Positions 1 to 7,690 of a DNA stretch of 34,646 nt are shown here, one piece after another (within the stretch, counting starts at the first letter, position 1; the number at the start of each line of letters is the position of its first letter). The notes under the pieces are model-generated. The model was given only the letters and a program-made list of their open reading frames with translations, made no database searches and was not told the origin of the DNA. A program made the position numbers and the translations under genes. The stretch is taken from NCBI GenBank assembly GCA_049511715.1, contig JBEKXU010000033.1:1-34646 (forward strand), given 5' to 3'. The stretch is from JBEKHT01 sp049511715 (GTDB lineage: Bacteria; Chloroflexota; Anaerolineae; Anaerolineales; RBG-16-64-43).

Positions 1-52
1 CGTACAGGTATTTCCGGCGCTCGTCAATTGTCATGGGGTCTTTGGCTGCCAT
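1..52 (-). CDS. Start of an insertion-sequence transposase (5' fragment, runs off the window)
   Basis: The minus strand reads ATG at 52-50 followed by an open frame to the window edge giving MAAKDPMTIDERRKYL. From memory this resembles the N-terminus of integrase-core (rve/DDE) transposases common in Chloroflexota, where the next segment is a helix-turn-helix. Only about 17 residues are present, so the family is tentative. The repeated GGTAACAT motifs just upstream fit the terminal region of such an element. Confidence 0.55.
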   Translation of the reverse strand, partial: MAAKDPMTIDERRKYLY

Positions 53-60
53 GGTTCCCT

Positions 61-114
61 CGGTAACATTATCAATTGAGAGAACCACACCCCCCCGGTA
101 ACATATTAGCTGAG
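61..114. repeat. Two direct repeats at the presumed end of the insertion sequence
   Basis: CGGTAACATTATCAATTGAG at 61-80 is repeated in diverged form as CGGTAACATATTAGCTGAG at 96-114, separated by a run of seven C. They lie directly upstream of the transposase start codon at 52. Subterminal repeats of this kind are usual transposase-binding sites, so 114 or slightly beyond may be the outer end of the element. The other end is outside the window. Confidence 0.5.
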
Positions 115-209
115 TGAATACGACCACTAGCGCGCCCAGTCGGGGAAGTATACAATCGGTGCCTCATCTCCGCGCCCACGTGATCGCCAATCTCCAGGAG
201 GAGAATGCC

Positions 210-1274
210 ATGCGTCGTCCATCGACCCCAAGGACACGCCCTGTGGCCCTGGTGCTTATCATGGTCATGGCCATGCTCTCGTGCAACTTGCCGTTTTCTC
301 AGCCGACGGCCACTCCACCTCCAACGGCAACTCCGCCTCCCGCACCAACCCTCACCCCTGCCCCGCAGGCGACCGCAGCCGGCACCCCAACCATCGCTGT
401 GACGCACCTCCGCTTCCCTGGAAACCCCGGAACCCCGGTGCAGTTTCTCACGGACACCGCCTCAATCGGCACGGCCGCACAGCACCGCGCCCCGGGTGGA
501 GACGACTACAACCTGAACCTCTATGAGCGCCCCTTCACCTCCCAGACCATGGATTACCTTCCCTGGGTGGACATTCTGGGCGCGCAACTGGCTTGGGACG
601 GCCAGTGGTTTTATGTCTCCATCAAGCTCCAGGCCACGCCGGTCAACGCCCCGCTCACCGACTACGACGCGGAAATCGACGTGAACCGCGACGGCCGAGG
701 CGAATACTTGATCGTGGCGACTTCCCCCAAGACCACGGACTGGACAACCGACGGGGTCCGGGTGTATCAGGACCAAGACCACGATGTGGGCGGGGCCATT
801 CCCGTGCTCCCCGACACCCACCCGGGCAATGGGTACGAGACCCTGATCTTTAATCAGGGCCAAGGGCCGGATCCCGACGCCGCCTGGGCCCGGATCTCCC
901 CCTCCGATCCGGCCACCGTGGAACTCGCCTTCCTACCCGACGCAATCGGGAGTTCCACAACGTTCGTCTGGTGGGTCTGGGCTGACCGGGGCATCCGCCA
1001 ACCCGGCTGGTTTGACTACAACGACCACTTTACCCAGGCCCAGGCGGGCTCGCCCCTGGTGGAAAACAAGCAGTACTATCCCGTCGCGGCTCTGTGGGGC
1101 GTTGACAACACCTGCCGCATGGCGTACGGATTCACACCTCCCGCAAACATGCTGGGGTTGTGCACGATGTATGCGCCGCCAGCGCCTCCGGGTCCAGCCG
1201 CGACCGGCACTCCAGGCATCATCCTCCGCCCCTACCCGCCCTTCCATACACCGACCAGGGAGCCGATTTATTAA
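210..1274 (+). CDS. Secreted lipoprotein of unknown function with Thr/Pro linker
   Basis: The start at 210 is chosen because CCAGGAGGAGAA (a strong ribosome binding site) lies just before it and it opens directly into a lipoprotein signal: MRRPSTPRTRP, a hydrophobic stretch, then the lipobox AMLSC with Cys about residue 25. An earlier in-frame GTG at 114 would bury the signal. A roughly 30-residue Pro/Thr linker follows, then about 270 residues rich in Trp, Asp and Tyr that look like a secreted beta-sandwich (pattern YDAEIDVNRDGRGEY, WVWADRGI). The tail is again Pro/Thr rich. I do not recognise a named domain; a carbohydrate-binding or DOMON-like fold is possible. The gene is monocistronic on the plus strand, convergent with the asparaginase gene. 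Confidence 0.8.
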   Translation: MRRPSTPRTRPVALVLIMVMAMLSCNLPFSQPTATPPPTATPPPAPTLTPAPQATAAGTPTIAVTHLRFPGNPGTPVQFLTDTASIGTAAQHRAPGGDDYNLNLYERPFTSQTMDYLPWVDILGAQLAWDGQWFYVSIKLQATPVNAPLTDYDAEIDVNRDGRGEYLIVATSPKTTDWTTDGVRVYQDQDHDVGGAIPVLPDTHPGNGYETLIFNQGQGPDPDAAWARISPSDPATVELAFLPDAIGSSTTFVWWVWADRGIRQPGWFDYNDHFTQAQAGSPLVENKQYYPVAALWGVDNTCRMAYGFTPPANMLGLCTMYAPPAPPGPAATGTPGIILRPYPPFHTPTREPIY

Positions 1275-1472
1275 GGGAACTCCACCGGGGCACTTGGAGG
1301 TCTGTGAGCTCAAGGGGACGGATCCCGCGCGAGGTCGTTGGGTAGCTCTTCCAGCCGTTTCCTGGGGTCCGGCGGGATCCTGGTAGCTCCCGAGACGGGA
1401 GGCTCTCACCCCGGGGATTTCCAAGCCGCAGGTTTCGCCTATTCCCAGGGGCAGGGGGAACAGCGGACGGTT

Positions 1473-1506
1473 CGGCCTTCCGGTGGTTACCCCAGCCGGA
1501 AGGCCG
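1473..1506 (-). terminator. Hairpin across the asparaginase stop codon (terminator-like, no T-run)
   Basis: CGGCCTTCCGG at 1473-1483 pairs perfectly with CCGGAAGGCCG at 1496-1506, with a 12-nt loop, and straddles the stop codon at 1487-1489. On the minus strand it is not followed by a T-run, so it is a stem that could assist factor-dependent termination or mRNA stability rather than a canonical intrinsic terminator. A second small perfect hairpin (CTCCCG AGA CGGGAG) is at 1387-1401. Confidence 0.35.
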
Positions 1507-2557
1507 GACGGATCTCACCCACCGCGAGGTCGCGCCAGTTGCGAATCGGCCGAGGTCCAAAGGTCGACAGCGCCTCCCCCTCCGCGGCGCTGATCAGTCC
1601 CAGCTGCCGCATGGTCTCCAGGGCAACGATCGGCCGTGCTCGGGGCTCGCCCTCGCCGAGCGCCGACCTGCGGTCCGCCCGGTCCCCGTCCGAGATCTTG
1701 ATAGCGATCCCGATCCCGTGTTCGTACCCCGCGGACCCGGCTCGCACCCCGATCAGCAGGTACCCCTCGGCGCCGGACTTGGCCACCCAGCGACCGCCCC
1801 CGGCCCGCATGAACTCGGTGTCAAAGGACCCCGCCCCCCGGATGAGCTCAGGATAGGTCGTCATCGCCCGGGTGATCCAGCCGCACGCTTCGGCACGGCG
1901 CGGCGGCAGTTCGTGGGGGTCGATCAATCGCGCCATGCTGAAGGCGGCCGCCTCCAGAGGCACGGCAAAATTCGGGGCGGAGCACCCATCGATTCCCAGC
2001 TCCACCTGCTCCTCGGTCAGTCCGCCCATCTGGGCCAGTGTTTTGCGGATCTCTCTCTGCAGAGGGTTCTGGGGATCCACATAGGACTGCCCGGAGGGCG
2101 AGGTGGTCTTTCCCCAGCGGAACCTTGAATAGGCCAGCATGCCGGCGTGCTTGCCGGAACAATTGTGGCGCAAGGGCGTGGCCGGTTCTTTCCGGAGAAG
2201 GAGACGTTCGGCCACCTGGGGGTCTCCGACCGGATGGGTGCCGCAAAGCAGGTCCGTTTCCCGGGCCCCGGCCTTTTCGAGCAGCGCGGACACAGCCTGC
2301 ACGTGCGCATCGCTGCCCAGGTGGGAGGCGCACATGATGGCTACCTCCTGGTCGGAAAGGCCCAGCGCTTCCAAGGCACCCGACTCGAGGGTCGGCAGGG
2401 CCTGGAACGGCTTGGCGGAGGATCGCAGGAAAGTCACCAGGCCCGGGTCCCCCGCGGCGGCCAGGCGCTTGCCGGACGAATCCGTCACGGCGATCGCCCC
2501 AAAGTGGAGCGATTCGACGATCCGGCCGCGGGTCAGTTCCACCAGCGGAACATCCAT
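1487..2557 (-). CDS. L-asparaginase, type II-like (Asparaginase_II family, PF06089)
   Basis: Predicted to hydrolyse L-asparagine to aspartate and ammonia. The 356-residue protein has the signatures of the rhizobial-type asparaginase family, unrelated to AnsA/AnsB: RSSAKPFQALP at about 45-55 with the Ser-x-x-Lys catalytic pair, CASHLGSDAHV at 76-86, and HNCSGKHAGM at 131-140. The C-terminal half keeps the EGYLLIG region and the family length. No signal peptide is visible, so it is cytosolic. AAGGTGG sits 9 nt before the ATG. It is the last gene of a minus-strand run, 69 bp after the MBL-fold gene. A perfect 11-bp inverted repeat (1473-1483 / 1496-1506) spans its stop codon. Family assignment is confident; co-function with the upstream genes is not evident. 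Confidence 0.9.
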   Translation of the reverse strand: MDVPLVELTRGRIVESLHFGAIAVTDSSGKRLAAAGDPGLVTFLRSSAKPFQALPTLESGALEALGLSDQEVAIMCASHLGSDAHVQAVSALLEKAGARETDLLCGTHPVGDPQVAERLLLRKEPATPLRHNCSGKHAGMLAYSRFRWGKTTSPSGQSYVDPQNPLQREIRKTLAQMGGLTEEQVELGIDGCSAPNFAVPLEAAAFSMARLIDPHELPPRRAEACGWITRAMTTYPELIRGAGSFDTEFMRAGGGRWVAKSGAEGYLLIGVRAGSAGYEHGIGIAIKISDGDRADRRSALGEGEPRARPIVALETMRQLGLISAAEGEALSTFGPRPIRNWRDLAVGEIRPAFRLG

Positions 2558-2626
2558 AGGATTGCCACCTTAGGTTGGGTCGGGTCCCCCCGAGCGCAGC
2601 CGGCAGGACGGCGCTGCCGGAGCGGC

Positions 2627-3517
2627 TCAGGAGCTCGCAGCCTTGTCGGCCAGAGGACCGTGCTCACGTTCCCAAAGAGCCAACAGGCCGAGCTGGGTTC
2701 GGGCTTGGGCGAAAGCGCGCCGGTCCGCGGACACCCCGAACGCCGCGACCAAGCTGATCGCCGCGCGGCTCAATTCTCTGGCGACATCCGCGCCCTTCTT
2801 CGTGGCCAGGGTCAGATACCGCCGCTGGGCGCCTCGGACGAAAGCCGTGAAACGGGCCAGATCGCCGGCACTCACCCAGCCCGACCGCGAGCAGAAGAGA
2901 CGGCACTCGCGAAAAGGTGGCCGGCGCAGACGCAACAGGGCTTCCAACCAGGCCTCGAAATTCGCCTCTCCCAGGTAGGGCGGAGTTCGGCTGGCCAGCG
3001 AGTCGCCCACAAACAGGAAGCGCTCCTTGACCAGATGAACCCAGCAGGCTCCCGGAGTCACCGAGGGCACGCACAGCAGGTCGACCGTCGACTCTCCCCA
3101 GTACAGGGTCAGCTGCTCGCTGAAGGTCAGCTGAGGCCGGACCCACGGCACCGCGTTGAGTTCGGAGGCGAAGGCCTGGGCCTCCAGGGCCGGTAGCCAG
3201 GAGCTGTCGCGGGACCCGCCCAGGGGACCCCGCAGTGACTCGGCGGTCGCCTGGGAAGCGATCAGCGCCAAAGGAGAAGAAAAGGTGATCGCCGAGAGGT
3301 GCGCCACCGCCAGAGACCGATCCAGCGAGGAATCCATCTGGATCGCGTAGGGCAGGGCACGGGCCCCGTGCTCCTGCAGTCGACGCAGCCAGTCCTCGGT
3401 GTCGGACGGATAGACTGGGGCGTCGATGCACAAGGCCCCCTGCGGGCCGATCACCGCCGCCACGGAATGACCGCGGTAGCCGGTTTCCAAGAGAACGTGG
3501 GGGGGCAGTTTCGCCAT
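2627..3517 (-). CDS. Metallo-beta-lactamase-fold protein without the metal-binding motif
   Basis: I place the start at the ATG of MAKLPPHVLLETGY (3517, 296 residues); the longer frame to 3673 would overlap the kinase gene and begins with low-complexity Pro/Arg sequence. The N-terminal pattern (VLLETGYRGHSVAAVI then ALCIDAPVYPSD) is the opening beta-strand pattern of the MBL fold, and FVGDSLA resembles the late GD motif. At the place where active hydrolases carry HxHxDH this protein has IQMDSSLDRSLAVAHL, and the usual HTPG is VTPG. It therefore probably lacks the di-metal centre. The C-terminal roughly 100 residues are helical with many Arg/Ala. It lies 49 bp after the histidine kinase gene, so the two are likely co-transcribed. 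Function is unknown; fold assignment is from pattern only. Confidence 0.65.
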   Translation of the reverse strand: MAKLPPHVLLETGYRGHSVAAVIGPQGALCIDAPVYPSDTEDWLRRLQEHGARALPYAIQMDSSLDRSLAVAHLSAITFSSPLALIASQATAESLRGPLGGSRDSSWLPALEAQAFASELNAVPWVRPQLTFSEQLTLYWGESTVDLLCVPSVTPGACWVHLVKERFLFVGDSLASRTPPYLGEANFEAWLEALLRLRRPPFRECRLFCSRSGWVSAGDLARFTAFVRGAQRRYLTLATKKGADVARELSRAAISLVAAFGVSADRRAFAQARTQLGLLALWEREHGPLADKAASS

Positions 3518-3566
3518 TCCTGGTCTTTGGCCTCCGGCGGCGAAGGCAAGAGGCGGTTCGGGTGGG

Positions 3567-6218
3567 TCAGGCCGCGGACTTCTCCGCGGCCGGCTGTGAG
3601 GCCGGCTCGCTGGCGGGGGCGGCCAGAGGCAGGGTAAAGTGGAAAACCGCCCCTCCCTCGGCCGGGGACTCAACCCAGATCGTTCCGCCGTGAGCTTTGA
3701 CGGCCATCCGGCAAAACGCCAGGCCCAGCCCCAATCCCTTCGGAGCCCCGACCCTTTCCACCCGACCGTACTTCTCGAAAATCAAGTGCATGTCTTCTTT
3801 GGGAATCCCCGGGCCGCTGTCGGCCACGGTGAACTGCACCTTGCTCTCCTGCACCTGAGCCAGCAGGCGGATGGCGCCGCCCGAGGGGGTGTACTTGAGC
3901 GCGTTTTCCAGAAGATTGATGATCACCCGGGAAATCATGTCGGCATCGGCCTCGACGGCGGGCAGCTCCGCAGGCAGATCGACACGGATCGAAATCCCCT
4001 TTCCCTCGGCGTTGGACTGTACCTCCTCCGCGGCCTCCGCCGTGATTGCCGCCAGCGAGACCTTCTCCTTGTGAATCACGGCCCGACCTTCTTCCAGCCG
4101 GTGCAGATCGAGCAGAGAGTCAATCATGCGGGACAGGCGGCGGGCGGAGCGCAGCCCGATCGCCAGAACCGTGCGCTGGTCCTCATCGGGAGGCAGGGTC
4201 TCGCTGAGTAGATGCAGGCTGGAGAGCACGCTCCCCAGCGGGGAACGCATGTCGTGAAAGAGCATCGAGGTCAGGTCGGTGCGCAGCTCGTCCAGCGCCG
4301 CACGTTCCTTAATATCCCGGACGATCCACTGCACCCACTCCTCGTCGCCATGAGGAATGCGTTTGACGTGCAGTTCCACGGGCAGGAGCTTCCCGCTGTG
4401 CGTCCGCATGCGGGTCTCGTAGCTGCGAACCTCCCCCGGCAACATATCGCTGAAGTGCTCCCCCAGGTGCCCGGTCTGCACGGCGTGCAGGCTCTGGATC
4501 CGCAGCTGGACCAGTTCCTCCCGGCTGTATCCGGTGAAATCCAGGGCGCGCTCGTTGGCGTCAGTGATGCGCCCATCCAGGTCCGTGAGCAGGATCGGGT
4601 CAATGCTGTCCTGAAAGAGGGTCAGATATCGCTCTTCGGCCGCATGGGCCGCCGCATACATCTGGGCGTTGGAGATGGCGGTGGCGGCCAGCCCCGTCAG
4701 GTATTCCAGCACCTGCAAGGTCTGAGAGCTGAAGCGCCCCTTGCGCGGGTTGATCACCTCGATCACGCCCAGGACTTTTCCGCGCATTTGGATGGGCGCG
4801 CAGGCAATCGACCGGAAATTGAATCCCGCCTGGCCCTCCACCTCCCGGCTGGCACGCGCATCCAGCCGGACCTCGGGGACCACCAAGGGCCGCCCGCTTT
4901 GGCCCACCCATCCCACCACCCCCTCCCCCGGCCGCACCCGGGATCCCAGGGGCAAGTGGTTCAGCGCGCCGGTGGCCTGGTGAAAGACAAAATCGCCGGT
5001 GGCTTCGTCCACCAAGGCAATCGCCCCGGCCTCGACGTTCAACAGGGTGGTGGTGCGCGTGAGGAGCTGCTGCAGGACTTGATCCAGATCGAGGCTGGAG
5101 GCCACCACCCGGGTGGTTCCGGCCAGAGCGGCCATCACCCGCGTCTGCTGCTGGCTCTCCGCATACAGCCCGGCATTGACCACGGCCGTGGCGGCATGGT
5201 CGGCAAAGGCCACGACCACCTGCGCGTCCTGCTCGCTGTATTCGCCCACCCGCAGGCTGTGCACGGTCAGCAGTCCCACCGGCTGATCGTGGGCCACCAG
5301 CGGGGCGCCGATCCAGCCGCGGATCTTGGCCATCTCAGGCAATCCCTCCATCCGCCCCCCGTCCGCGGAGGCCTGCAGATCCTCCAACACAATCGAACGC
5401 CGCTGTTGCAACGCCCGGAACAGAGGGCTCTGGGGGTTGTAGGCCAGCGGGGTGGCCAGCAGCCGTTCCCGCTCGGCAAAGCCGCTTGCGGCCACCGCCT
5501 GAAGCGCCTGCCCCTCGACCAGGAACATGGCGGCCGAATCGTAGCGGATCACCCCGGCGAGTTGATCCAAGACCAGGGGGAAGACGCGCTCGGGGACCAG
5601 CGTGGAGTTGATCGTGCGCGCCACCTCTTGCAGGGTCGCCGCGAGGATGCGCCGCTCGCGCTCGGAAGCGAACAGCCGCGCGTTCTCCACCGCCAGGCCG
5701 ACATGCTCCGCGATCGTCTGCAGAAGCCGCAAGTCCTCGGCCGCAAAATGATCCGGGTCGGCATGAACCAGGGTGATGACCCCCACCACGCCTTCCCGTC
5801 CAGGCAGCGCGACACTGATGGCCGAGCGCGTGGGCAGGACCGTCGTCTGGGTGGCGCGGTACGTGTTCGGTTCACTGGGAATCCAGCGGGGGTCCGTTTG
5901 CGTGTCGGCCACCAGGGCCGGCCGATCGTTGTTAATGACCCAGCCGGCCAACCCCAGGCTCAGGACCGGGGCCAGCTGTTGGCTGGCATTGGAATAAATC
6001 GCCCCACCCACGGCCAGGGCGGCATCGACCAGGGTGCCCTCCTCATCCAGAACCGCGACGCTCCCGCCCGAGGCGTTCAAAGCCTTCTGGATGAGCTGAA
6101 GCGTGCGCGTCAGCACCTCCGACAACTCCAGGTGTCCACCGAGTTCCCGGCTGATGTGGTAGAGGACGTCGAGGTGGATTCGTTCGCGGGCTGTACCCTG
6201 ATCTTCCATGGCGTTCAT
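3567..6218 (-). CDS. Multi-GAF/PAS sensor histidine kinase
   Basis: A soluble sensor kinase of 883 residues with no membrane segment. In order: GAF 1 (about 15-185), GAF 2 (about 205-355), GAF 3 (about 370-520), a PAS domain with PAC (about 525-645), HisKA with the phospho-accepting His655 in FHDMRSP, and HATPase_c with the N box (NLLENALKYTP, 768-778), G1 box DSGPGIP (800-806) and G2 box GLGLGLAF (828-835). All catalytic boxes are intact, so it should autophosphorylate. The tail after 865 is Ala/Ser/Pro rich and disordered. No response regulator is encoded nearby, so the partner is elsewhere. The GAF domains should sense a small cytoplasmic ligand, which cannot be named from sequence. The start at 6218 has only a weak binding site; the ATG at codon 4 is an alternative. 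Confidence 0.93.
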   Translation of the reverse strand: MNAMEDQGTARERIHLDVLYHISRELGGHLELSEVLTRTLQLIQKALNASGGSVAVLDEEGTLVDAALAVGGAIYSNASQQLAPVLSLGLAGWVINNDRPALVADTQTDPRWIPSEPNTYRATQTTVLPTRSAISVALPGREGVVGVITLVHADPDHFAAEDLRLLQTIAEHVGLAVENARLFASERERRILAATLQEVARTINSTLVPERVFPLVLDQLAGVIRYDSAAMFLVEGQALQAVAASGFAERERLLATPLAYNPQSPLFRALQQRRSIVLEDLQASADGGRMEGLPEMAKIRGWIGAPLVAHDQPVGLLTVHSLRVGEYSEQDAQVVVAFADHAATAVVNAGLYAESQQQTRVMAALAGTTRVVASSLDLDQVLQQLLTRTTTLLNVEAGAIALVDEATGDFVFHQATGALNHLPLGSRVRPGEGVVGWVGQSGRPLVVPEVRLDARASREVEGQAGFNFRSIACAPIQMRGKVLGVIEVINPRKGRFSSQTLQVLEYLTGLAATAISNAQMYAAAHAAEERYLTLFQDSIDPILLTDLDGRITDANERALDFTGYSREELVQLRIQSLHAVQTGHLGEHFSDMLPGEVRSYETRMRTHSGKLLPVELHVKRIPHGDEEWVQWIVRDIKERAALDELRTDLTSMLFHDMRSPLGSVLSSLHLLSETLPPDEDQRTVLAIGLRSARRLSRMIDSLLDLHRLEEGRAVIHKEKVSLAAITAEAAEEVQSNAEGKGISIRVDLPAELPAVEADADMISRVIINLLENALKYTPSGGAIRLLAQVQESKVQFTVADSGPGIPKEDMHLIFEKYGRVERVGAPKGLGLGLAFCRMAVKAHGGTIWVESPAEGGAVFHFTLPLAAPASEPASQPAAEKSAA

Positions 6219-6236
6219 GCCTTCGGGCAGGTTTCT

Positions 6237-6243
6237 TAGTATA
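6237..6243 (-). promoter_or_regulatory. Possible promoter of the histidine kinase gene
   Basis: On the minus strand GCTATACTAAG gives a TATACT -10 box about 20 nt before the kinase start codon. No good -35 is found at 16-18 bp. The 102-bp gap to the deoxynucleoside kinase gene would allow a separate promoter here. Weak evidence. Confidence 0.3.
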
Positions 6244-6320
6244 GCATGCGGAGGTTCCCGCCAGAGCCGAATCCCTAACGGTCCCTGCGCAGGCCGGCCT
6301 TCCCGGGCCCGGCGTCCTTC

Positions 6321-6995
6321 TCAATCCGCATGCGAGTGGACCGATTCGAGCTCATCCCTCGCGAACACGACCTCTTCCTTGCCCGTCAACTTCTCCTGGA
6401 CCTTTGTCGTGATCAGATCCAGATGGCTGGAGTGGGCTACGAAGTCCAGCTCATCGGCCGGCACGGCCAGCACCGGGCACAAGGAGAATCTCCGGATCCA
6501 ATCCTCATACAGTTGATTCAGGGGCTCCAGATAGTCCCGGGAGATCTGCCTCTCAAATTCCCGTCCCCGCCGCTGGATCCGCGCGAGCAAGGTCTCCACC
6601 GAGGCTCGCAGGTAGATCACCAGATCCGGAGGCGGCAGAAAGGGCAGAATGGACTCGTACAGGGCCCGGTACGAGCGGTAGTCCCGCTCGGCGATGTAGC
6701 CCTGCGCGAACAGGTTGCAGGCAAAGATCTCGGCGTCCTCGTAGACCGAGCGGTCCTGGACCACCGAGGCGGGGTGGTCGAGGAGCTCCCGGTGGCTGCG
6801 CAATCGATTCGCCAGGAAGAACACCTGGGAATGGAAGGCCCAGGCGCCCATATCGCGGTAGAAGTCCACCAAATAGGGGTTCTCGGCGACGGGTTCATAG
6901 AACGGCTGATAGGCCAGGCGCTCCGAAAGCCGCGCCACCAGAGAGGACTTGCCCACCCCGATATTCCCTGCCACCGCAATGAATTTCTTGGTCAT
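6321..6995 (-). CDS. Deoxynucleoside kinase (second of a pair, DRS-motif type)
   Basis: Predicted to phosphorylate a deoxynucleoside with NTP, feeding dNTP salvage. The 224-residue protein belongs to the dCK/dGK family: P-loop GNIGVGKS at 10-17, the acidic catalytic stretch YEPVAENPYL at 33-42, the DRS motif at 81-83 (QDRSVYED), and an Arg-rich lid RIQRRGREFER near 138-148. The start codon ATG overlaps the stop of the upstream kinase (ATGA, 4 bp), indicating translational coupling and possibly a heterodimer, as known for the Lactobacillus dAK/dGK pair and the Bacillus Dgk/Dck pair. Base preference cannot be read from the sequence with confidence; the DRS motif favours a purine-type (dGK/dAK) role. 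Confidence 0.9.
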   Translation of the reverse strand: MTKKFIAVAGNIGVGKSSLVARLSERLAYQPFYEPVAENPYLVDFYRDMGAWAFHSQVFFLANRLRSHRELLDHPASVVQDRSVYEDAEIFACNLFAQGYIAERDYRSYRALYESILPFLPPPDLVIYLRASVETLLARIQRRGREFERQISRDYLEPLNQLYEDWIRRFSLCPVLAVPADELDFVAHSSHLDLITTKVQEKLTGKEEVVFARDELESVHSHAD

Positions 6996-7663
6996 GCCCG
7001 TCTCTCCAAAGGGGAAGAAGCTCGCCCCTGGCCGGGCAGGGGCAACTCGGGCTGGTACGGAACCATGCCCAGCGCGCCGCGGACGCGCTGGGCGATGAAA
7101 TCCAGATCCTCCGCCGAGCGGACGAAGTTGAGATGATTGGTGTCGATCGGGAGCACGGGAACGCCCTGCAGCGGCTGGCGCAGGAAATCTTCGTAGGCCT
7201 GATTGAGCTGCGCAATGTAGGCGCGGTCCATCTGCCGCTCGTAGGGGCGATCCCGCTGGGCGATGCGCTGCAGGAGCACCTCGGTCTCCGCCCTCAGGTA
7301 GAGGATCAGATCCGGCCGAGGAATACGCTCGGCCAGGGCGTCGTGCACGCGCTGGTACATCTCCATCTCGTCCCCGTGCAGGTTGATCCGCGCAAACAGC
7401 GAGTCTTTGGCAAACGTGTAGTCCGCGATGAGGGTCCCGCGCTGCAAGGCCTCCGGCACCGCATGATGCTGTTGAGCATACCGGCTCAGCAGGAAGAAGA
7501 TCTGCGTTTGAAACGCGTACCGCTCGCGGTCCTCATAAAACAGCTTGAGAAAAGGATTCTCTTCGAAAACCTCCAGCAGCAACGACGCGGAAAAAGCCGG
7601 CTGCAACCGCTGAGCCAAGGTCGTCTTGCCAACGCCAATGACGCCCTCGATCGCCAGATACAT
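6992..7663 (-). CDS. Deoxynucleoside kinase (first of a pair, DYTFAKD type)
   Basis: A 223-residue paralogue of the following kinase. P-loop GVIGVGKT at 7-14, FEENPFLKLFYED at 33-45, DYTFAKD at 81-87 in place of the DRS motif, LYLRAETEVLL, and the lid RIAQRDRPYER. The difference at the motif near residue 81 suggests the two kinases prefer different deoxynucleosides. AAGGAG lies 5 nt before the ATG. It is 27 bp downstream of the methyltransferase gene and overlaps the next kinase by 4 bp, so the three are probably one transcript. The C-terminal roughly 25 residues (PELPLPGQGRASS) look disordered and lie outside the family core. Confidence 0.9.
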   Translation of the reverse strand: MYLAIEGVIGVGKTTLAQRLQPAFSASLLLEVFEENPFLKLFYEDRERYAFQTQIFFLLSRYAQQHHAVPEALQRGTLIADYTFAKDSLFARINLHGDEMEMYQRVHDALAERIPRPDLILYLRAETEVLLQRIAQRDRPYERQMDRAYIAQLNQAYEDFLRQPLQGVPVLPIDTNHLNFVRSAEDLDFIAQRVRGALGMVPYQPELPLPGQGRASSPLERRA

Positions 7664-7690
7664 GAAGCTCCTTGATCCCCGGGGTTGACC

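Noticed and set aside
3518..3673. Longer N-terminus of the MBL-fold protein
   Set aside because: It overlaps the kinase coding end and consists of Arg/Pro low-complexity sequence; a credible start is at 3517.
4212..6239. 675-codon plus-strand open frame opposite the histidine kinase
   Set aside because: It is rich in His/Gln/Gly/Arg as expected for a complementary shadow frame; the kinase on the minus strand has intact domains.
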